Shown piece by piece: positions 59,216 through 64,000 of a DNA stretch of 64,000 nt. Numbering within the stretch: the stretch's first letter is position 1; the number at the start of each line of letters is the position of its first letter. This DNA is from JBCBKL01 sp038521825 (GTDB taxonomy: Bacteria; Pseudomonadota; Alphaproteobacteria; Rhodobacterales; Rhodobacteraceae). The DNA lies in assembly GCA_038521825.1 (NCBI GenBank), contig JBCBKL010000010.1, positions 56,091 to 120,090 of the forward strand, in the 5' to 3' direction. The position numbers and the translations under genes are program-made. The notes beneath the pieces are model-generated. The model searched no databases and was not told the origin of the DNA. It saw nothing but the letters and a program-made list of their open reading frames with translations.

Positions 59216-60391
59216 CTAGCGACGGTCCTTGACGCTAAAGAACACCAAGACCCCAATCGACCAAACCGTCAGCAGAAACAGACTGAGAAGACCAAAAAGT
59301 GTCCAGCGCTGCGGGAACTCGGACTTTTCAGCCAGCGTCGGCTGGATGTGTGCCGCAAGATAACGTGTTTGCCGGCGCGCCTCGGCGCGGGAACGTTCAT
59401 GCGCGGCGAAAGCAACTGCATATGCCTGTTCAGCAATCTCACGATCTACAATAAGACGTTCATACTCTCCGACAATTGTCGCAAACACCTCGTCTCCGCC
59501 TCTCTCAGTGCCAAGCCCGAGCTTACGACGTTCCTCCTCAATCTGCTGCCGAATAACCTCGATACGACGCTCCCCCTGCTCAAGGCGCGGATCGTTTTCC
59601 CGCGTTGCGCCCCGCAGCAACTCGACCTCGATCAGAGTGTCCGCCAGTCTTGCCTGTAACGATCCAAGTACGGTCGCCTGCATTTGAAGGTCAGATTCGG
59701 GGTCGACAATTTGATTACGGTTGCGAAACTCGGTTACGATCTGTCGGGTCGCTTTTAAGTACTCGATCGCATCGTTTAGATCTTCCCTCGTATAGCGCAG
59801 CGTGTCCTCACGAGCGATATCGCTGAGTTCGTTTATCATGGCAGTAGACCGCGCGAGAATTGCAGTCGTGATCTTCAACGCATCCTCCGGCGTGAATGCC
59901 AATGCCCTGACCTCTAGCAAGTTGTCACTCGTATCGTAGTTAAGGCGAACCATGTCGCCCCACTGGTCAAGCAAGTCCTCGATGGTACCCGGAGGCTGAT
60001 AGGCGAACACCGGATCAAACTCAGGCTTAGACCAGATCTCATTCAGGTCGATGTCCGCGTTGATCTGAGCGACCATATTTTGGCTTTGGATGAAATCATA
60101 CAGGATATCTGAATCTGACGCTGACGAACCAGAGAACTCGGTTATCCCGCCAAGCAGCTCGACCGCCTGATCTCCTTGTTCGTTTCGGACCGAAAATCCG
60201 ACTGTCGAGGCGTACTGATCCGCCGCGATCAACCAAAGATAGAAAGCGCCAGCACCGACGGGGAACAGAACGAACAGGAAGAACGACACCAATATCCCGA
60301 AATGCCTGGTTCTGGCGTATGCGGATTTGGCCGGCTCACGGGCAGGAGCAGCTAGGTCCTGGTTCTTCACTGGCTTTGTCGGGGCATTCAC
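59216..60391 (-). CDS. kpsE: Capsule export inner-membrane protein (KpsE/CtrB type)
   Basis: A 391-residue polysaccharide co-polymerase. Two transmembrane helices (about 31-53 and 365-387) flank a large periplasmic part with a coiled coil (about 195-345, rich in Glu/Arg/Leu). The N-terminal region has LWLIAADQYASTVGFSVRNEQ, characteristic of the KpsE family; the C-terminal AHIQPTLAEKSEFPQRW is also typical. It bridges the inner-membrane ABC exporter and an outer-membrane KpsD/Wza-type channel, which is not in the window. Divergent from kpsM. Confidence 0.9.
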   Translation of the reverse strand: MNAPTKPVKNQDLAAPAREPAKSAYARTRHFGILVSFFLFVLFPVGAGAFYLWLIAADQYASTVGFSVRNEQGDQAVELLGGITEFSGSSASDSDILYDFIQSQNMVAQINADIDLNEIWSKPEFDPVFAYQPPGTIEDLLDQWGDMVRLNYDTSDNLLEVRALAFTPEDALKITTAILARSTAMINELSDIAREDTLRYTREDLNDAIEYLKATRQIVTEFRNRNQIVDPESDLQMQATVLGSLQARLADTLIEVELLRGATRENDPRLEQGERRIEVIRQQIEEERRKLGLGTERGGDEVFATIVGEYERLIVDREIAEQAYAVAFAAHERSRAEARRQTRYLAAHIQPTLAEKSEFPQRWTLFGLLSLFLLTVWSIGVLVFFSVKDRR

Positions 60392-60454
60392 GCTATGGCT
60401 CTCCGAGGGACTGATCTTCCGCTAAAACTATCTGCAACAGACAGGCGTTAAAAG
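60392..60454. promoter_or_regulatory. Divergent promoter region, kpsE / kpsM
   Basis: Only 63 bases separate the divergent starts of kpsE-kpsT and kpsM, so both promoters must lie close together or overlap, which suggests coordinated control. No clear elements are picked by eye. Confidence 0.35.
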
Positions 60455-61282
60455 GTGAATATCCCTGCCCAGCCGGACGCCCGACCTGCCAACCTCAACA
60501 TCGCAAAGCGGCAGCGCCGACGGTTTGCCAGCCTAAGATCGATTATTGCTCTTATGCTGAGGGAAATGGCGACAAGCTACGGGAGATCACCCGGCGGTTA
60601 TCTGTGGGCTGTGCTCGAACCAGCAGCAGGGATCGCAATCCTTACGCTTATCTTTTCATTTGCTTTCATTGGACCTCCGATCGGGACCAGTTTCCCGATG
60701 TTCTATGCAACCGGGATGGTGCCATTCCTTGCCTATAGCGATATCTCGAACAAGGTGTCGCAATCACTCAACTTTTCGCGGCCACTGCTGGCATATCCAA
60801 GTGTAACCTTTACCGATGCGATCTTGGCGCGTTTTCTATTGAACCTGCTGACGCAGGTCTTGGTGGCCTATGTCATTTTTGCCGGTCTGGTGCTGCTGGT
60901 CGAACGGACCAGCGAAGTCAATTTTCTAAATACACTAAGATCAATGGGAATGGTTGCGGTCTTGTCTCTTGGCATCGGCACGCTCAACGCATTTCTGACA
61001 ACGCGCTTCCACATCTGGCAGCGCGTGTGGGGCATTCTGATGCGACCAATGTTCATCCTGTCGTGTATCTTCTTCGTATTCGACATCATCCCACAGCCTT
61101 ATCGAGACTACCTCTGGTACAACCCGCTCGTTCATGTTGTAGGTATGATGCGCAGCGGCTTTTACAGCTTCTACGAGGCCAGCTACGTTTCCGAAACCTA
61201 TGTTTGGGGTGTCGGTCTATCGACCCTTTTGATGGGGATGATCCTTCTTAGCCGCTATCACAGAGACTTGCTAAACAACTGA
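60455..61282 (+). CDS. kpsM: Polysaccharide export ABC permease (KpsM type)
   Basis: A 275-residue ABC-2 permease with six helices: RSIIALMLREMATSYGRSPGGYLWAVLEPAAGI leads into helix 1, and the end has YNPLVHVVGMMRSGFYSFYEASYVSETYV, typical of KpsM/CtrC. The start is GTG at 60,455 with a weak AAAAGG; the first 25 residues are variable in the family. It pairs with KpsT. In most capsule loci kpsM and kpsT are adjacent on one strand; here kpsM points the other way. Confidence 0.9.
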   Translation: MNIPAQPDARPANLNIAKRQRRRFASLRSIIALMLREMATSYGRSPGGYLWAVLEPAAGIAILTLIFSFAFIGPPIGTSFPMFYATGMVPFLAYSDISNKVSQSLNFSRPLLAYPSVTFTDAILARFLLNLLTQVLVAYVIFAGLVLLVERTSEVNFLNTLRSMGMVAVLSLGIGTLNAFLTTRFHIWQRVWGILMRPMFILSCIFFVFDIIPQPYRDYLWYNPLVHVVGMMRSGFYSFYEASYVSETYVWGVGLSTLLMGMILLSRYHRDLLNN

Positions 61283-61292
61283 TAAAGACTGG

Positions 61293-62021
61293 CTAGAGAC
61301 TGCCAGAATTTAGGTTGATCACACTCGGCTCGAACTCCGGTGAGCCTTCAAGCGCCTGAACCCCTTTAACGAAATTCTCGACGTCAGAAATGTCGAGGTG
61401 TCGAAGCTGCCACGGCGCGTAGCGCCACCAACGGGAACTGGCAAGCGAACTGATAAGATCTTCAGGAACTCTCAACTTCTTTTCGGTGGCCGGGTTTCCC
61501 GCAACGATAGCGTAGGGTCTAACATCCTTGGTAACAACGGATCCTGCCCCAACGATCGCGCCATCACCAATTCTAACACCAGCTAGGATCATCGCACCGT
61601 GTCCGACATAGACGTCGTTTCCAATTACCGTTAGCTTTGCCTGCGTGGCGGGTTTTGGTTGGTTGGGTCGGCAGGCCTGAAACTCGCCGCTCCCCTCAAA
61701 TCCCCCCTTCAAGTCAAACAGACGCTCATTGAGATACAAGGCTGGGCTTGTACTTGCCCAAGACAGAGGATGGTTTTGCCGACCGATCTGGACCTCTTCG
61801 CCAATCGAGCAATACCGACCGATCCTTGCACCGAAACAAAAGCCTGACACTTGGTACGAGAATGCACCGAGATGGAGCGAATGACGATGAACGACCCATT
61901 TCAGGCTACATGGCGCTTCCAGTATGGTGTCCGTCGGCAAATGCAGATACCGCGAACCTCGATTTAGGACCTCTACACCACGAGACCTTAATGCCGAAAT
62001 CGAAACCCGCACCATTGCCAT
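61293..62021 (-). CDS. Hexapeptide-repeat acetyltransferase (CatB/XAT type)
   Basis: A 242-residue left-handed beta-helix acyltransferase. Repeats include ARIGRYCSIGEEVQIGRQNHP and NDVYVGHGAMILAGVRIGDGAIVGAGSVVTKDV; the loop with HPLSWAST and the C-terminal NPATEKKLR match the xenobiotic/streptogramin acetyltransferase-like group. In this setting it probably O-acetylates a polysaccharide. It lies two bases downstream of the large glycosyltransferase gene. Confidence 0.85.
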   Translation of the reverse strand: MAMVRVSISALRSRGVEVLNRGSRYLHLPTDTILEAPCSLKWVVHRHSLHLGAFSYQVSGFCFGARIGRYCSIGEEVQIGRQNHPLSWASTSPALYLNERLFDLKGGFEGSGEFQACRPNQPKPATQAKLTVIGNDVYVGHGAMILAGVRIGDGAIVGAGSVVTKDVRPYAIVAGNPATEKKLRVPEDLISSLASSRWWRYAPWQLRHLDISDVENFVKGVQALEGSPEFEPSVINLNSGSL

Positions 62022-62023
62022 CG

Positions 62024-64000
62024 CTATGTTCCAACCAGTTGACGGACCCTGCGCAGCATCAGCTCTGCGAGGTTCAAGTCCGGATCAAACGGCACAACGT
62101 GACCATTAGGTTGTTGTCGTGCTGCCTCTGCTTGCGCACCTAAATCAAAGGTCACGACCGGCATGGAGGTTGAAAGTGCTTCGTGGGTAACAAACGAAAA
62201 GGTCTCCGGCCAAATGGAAGGCACTACCCAACATGTGATCCCATACTTCTTTACCAAAGCTTCGATATGTCTGATCTGGTAACCCCCATGCACATGGCCG
62301 CGCGCCCTCAATCGAAACGAAGGTGCAAGCTCGCCCAGAACCACCAGCCGCTCGTCTTCGACCAACAGCGCAGACATGTCGGCAATCACTTGCGCACCCT
62401 TCTGGGGCCCGATGTTGCCCAGGACACCTACCACACACCTATCTTGGTCCGTTGATCTGATGGAGGGCACATCTGTCGGCAACCTGTGCGGCCTGACCGT
62501 GATCCGCTCCTCGATATTCGGATAAGCCTGAAGCAGCATCTTTCTGCTGCTATGCGAAAAAACTGTGATTTGATCGCTGGACCGCAACAAGGTTCCCCAA
62601 CTTTCCTGCCATTTTACAAGCAGTGGATCCAAGTGGTCGCATGACTTGGCTGACGGGACACCACGGAATTTGTCCTGGTCGTCCAACAGGCAGTAAGATG
62701 GAGAAACCATGAAGAAGTCGTGCACCAAAACTTCGAGCGTGTCTTGCCCTTCGCGGCATAAGAAACAAAGGTCTTTTGGAAGGCCTAAGGGATCGCTATC
62801 GCCTACACCGCAAGAATAGATGAAACGACAGGCCGTGGTCGCGGAAAATACAGATTTGATTTCAGAGATATCGTCACACTGCAGCGAACTGACGCCACCC
62901 TGGTGGTACAATTCTATCACGAACCTGCTTACGCCACCGACCCGAATTACAACTGCGGCCCGATCTTCTGCGACATGCGAGTCTAGCTTCTGTTGCAGAA
63001 AGATTTCCGCTCCGCCACCCATGGAATGCCCTAAATAGACGCACAATGGATCGGAGGTTGTGAGGCTAGCCCACGCCAATGCCAAACACATCCTTGCGGT
63101 TGCTATTGGGTCGTTGGACGCGAACTCTTGAACCTCTTGATCGTAGTTTGGGTATCTTTTCGAGATAATGGTGTTGTGCTTCTGAACCAATTCCCGCTTT
63201 GCCTCAGACCCGAATGATGCGCTTCCACGGTGCTCAACAAAGAGCCCCGGCTCTACGACGTGTTTGCCCCCAAGCTGACGCGTCTTCTGACACCAGTCGA
63301 CCTCCTCCCCGTAACCCCGTCCAAAAATTGGATCAAACCCGGGCACCGCATCGAGAAAGCGACGGTTAATGGCCATACAAAAACCAACGCCTGTGGGAGC
63401 GGTCTTGGCAAGTCCAGCCTTAACGTGGTTTCGTGCAGCTCGATCAATCGCGTCCGCAAGACCTTCACTTGCCAACTCGGTTCGGCAGCAAAGCTGAGGG
63501 ATCGAGAATATTTCGGCATCATTGGACATCGGCGTCACGGTCGCGACCCGGGGGTCGCGCGCTATCGGTGCTAAGAGCCGAGACGCCCAACCTTCTGGCA
63601 CCAGTGCGTCAGCATTCAGAAGAACGACATTCCCCTCAAGTCCCTTTACCACTTCAAAAGCTTTGTTCACGCTACCAACAAAACCAAGATTATTTTCGTT
63701 TAATATCAATGTGACATCGTCATCCTGGCCATCCACCCAATCCAACAAATAAGGTCGTATTGCTTCTTCTGGTGAGGAATCCTCCACTATTAGTAGATGC
63801 GCAGGTAGATCAGTATAACGTAAAATTCGTCGCAATACCTTTTTTACCAAATCTAAATTATTATATACTGGAACAATAATAATAATTTTTTCGTCGTTAT
63901 TTGTTAGATCTCTCCCATTATCTTGCCGACCCAGCTGATTCAGATCAACAATTGGTATATTCCGAGTATCAATGATACCAAGCTTAGCTTTGATTTGAAC
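62024..64000 (-). CDS. Two-domain GT2-GT4 glycosyltransferase, 5' end beyond the window
   Basis: At least 658 residues; the frame is open to the right edge, so the N-terminus is missing. The first domain is GT-A family 2: IIIIVPVYNNLDLVKKV (about visible residues 39-55), NNLGFVGSVNKAF, VVLLNADALVPEGW and the base-containing GRGYGEEVDWCQKTR. The second domain (about 330-658) is GT-B family 4: TVRPHRLPTD, GVLGNIGPQKGAQV, VVLGELAPS, CWVVPSIWPETFSFVTHEAL. Such fusions add two successive sugars to a chain. The 5' 150 bases are AT-rich (runs such as ATTATTATTATT), unlike the rest of the window. Confidence 0.85.
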   Translation of the reverse strand, partial: VQIKAKLGIIDTRNIPIVDLNQLGRQDNGRDLTNNDEKIIIIVPVYNNLDLVKKVLRRILRYTDLPAHLLIVEDSSPEEAIRPYLLDWVDGQDDDVTLILNENNLGFVGSVNKAFEVVKGLEGNVVLLNADALVPEGWASRLLAPIARDPRVATVTPMSNDAEIFSIPQLCCRTELASEGLADAIDRAARNHVKAGLAKTAPTGVGFCMAINRRFLDAVPGFDPIFGRGYGEEVDWCQKTRQLGGKHVVEPGLFVEHRGSASFGSEAKRELVQKHNTIISKRYPNYDQEVQEFASNDPIATARMCLALAWASLTTSDPLCVYLGHSMGGGAEIFLQQKLDSHVAEDRAAVVIRVGGVSRFVIELYHQGGVSSLQCDDISEIKSVFSATTACRFIYSCGVGDSDPLGLPKDLCFLCREGQDTLEVLVHDFFMVSPSYCLLDDQDKFRGVPSAKSCDHLDPLLVKWQESWGTLLRSSDQITVFSHSSRKMLLQAYPNIEERITVRPHRLPTDVPSIRSTDQDRCVVGVLGNIGPQKGAQVIADMSALLVEDERLVVLGELAPSFRLRARGHVHGGYQIRHIEALVKKYGITCWVVPSIWPETFSFVTHEALSTSMPVVTFDLGAQAEAARQQPNGHVVPFDPDLNLAELMLRRVRQLVGT

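Noticed and set aside
1..64000. CRISPR arrays, insertion sequences, prophage genes, toxin-antitoxin pairs
   Set aside because: None were seen: no regularly spaced repeats, no transposase or integrase motifs and no phage structural genes.

Overview
The window looks like chromosome from a marine alphaproteobacterium of the Rhodobacterales (Roseobacter type). This rests on gene content and order: the block DUF3576 lipoprotein–leuS–lptE–holA, the LON-domain/Trm112/CnoX trio, Rhodobacter-type 16-strand porins ending in Phe, a divergent mutY/DciA/DsbA-like group, an NDUFA9-like protein, a VPLPA-CTERM protein and high coding GC that leaves long antisense shadow frames. No phage, insertion sequence, CRISPR array or rRNA gene was seen. 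Many adjacent genes overlap by four bases (ATGA, GTGA or TTGA), so translational coupling is common.

Layout. 1-11,100: housekeeping genes (amidase, UbiH-type hydroxylase, Trm112, LON protein, CnoX, GNAT, XthA), then a SELENBP1/methanethiol-oxidase-type protein with a linked membrane protein, an OmpR-type response regulator, RibA, a GFA protein and a YkuD protein. Between the response regulator and the SBP56 gene lies a run of hairpins ending in an intrinsic terminator, read here as a candidate small RNA. 11,100-21,000: two paralogous porins around yggS, then leuS-lptE-holA, a DsbA-like protein, DciA and MutY. 21,000-31,300: AlkB alkane hydroxylase, an EamA exporter and an exopolysaccharide cluster (GT4, SDR, PglC/WcaJ-type initiating transferase, WbpM-type dehydratase, YjbH, YjbF and a YjbE/GfcA-like small protein). 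31,250-37,500: oxidative-damage and envelope genes (glutathione peroxidase, MsrB-MsrA, QueG, GST, VPLPA-CTERM protein, MtgA, THUMP-type RNA methyltransferase).

37,680-46,300: one compact operon for import and catabolism of an unknown sugar (binding protein, double-domain ATPase, two permeases, DTE-type epimerase, P-loop kinase, FGGY kinase, LacI regulator). 46,500-55,300: glutamate synthase gltB and gltD on the minus strand, separated by an alpha/beta hydrolase, a short frameshifted reading frame and three tandem GFA-family genes. The GFA run is preceded by a direct-repeat motif (CAAAACGTACA, three copies plus one rearranged copy). 55,500-57,500: uppP, the NDUFA9-like gene and tRNA-Leu(CAG).

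57,500-64,000: a capsule or surface-polysaccharide locus immediately downstream of the tRNA: Stf0-like sulfotransferase, KpsT, KpsE, KpsM, a hexapeptide acetyltransferase and a large two-domain glycosyltransferase that runs off the right edge. Base composition becomes AT-rich toward the right edge, consistent with a variable or acquired region beginning near the tRNA.

The most unusual items are the candidate RNA beside the SBP56 gene, one of whose loops is exactly complementary over 9 nt to a hairpin loop holding the SBP56 ribosome binding site; the triple GFA array with its repeats inside the glutamate synthase locus; and the sugar operon with two different kinases.
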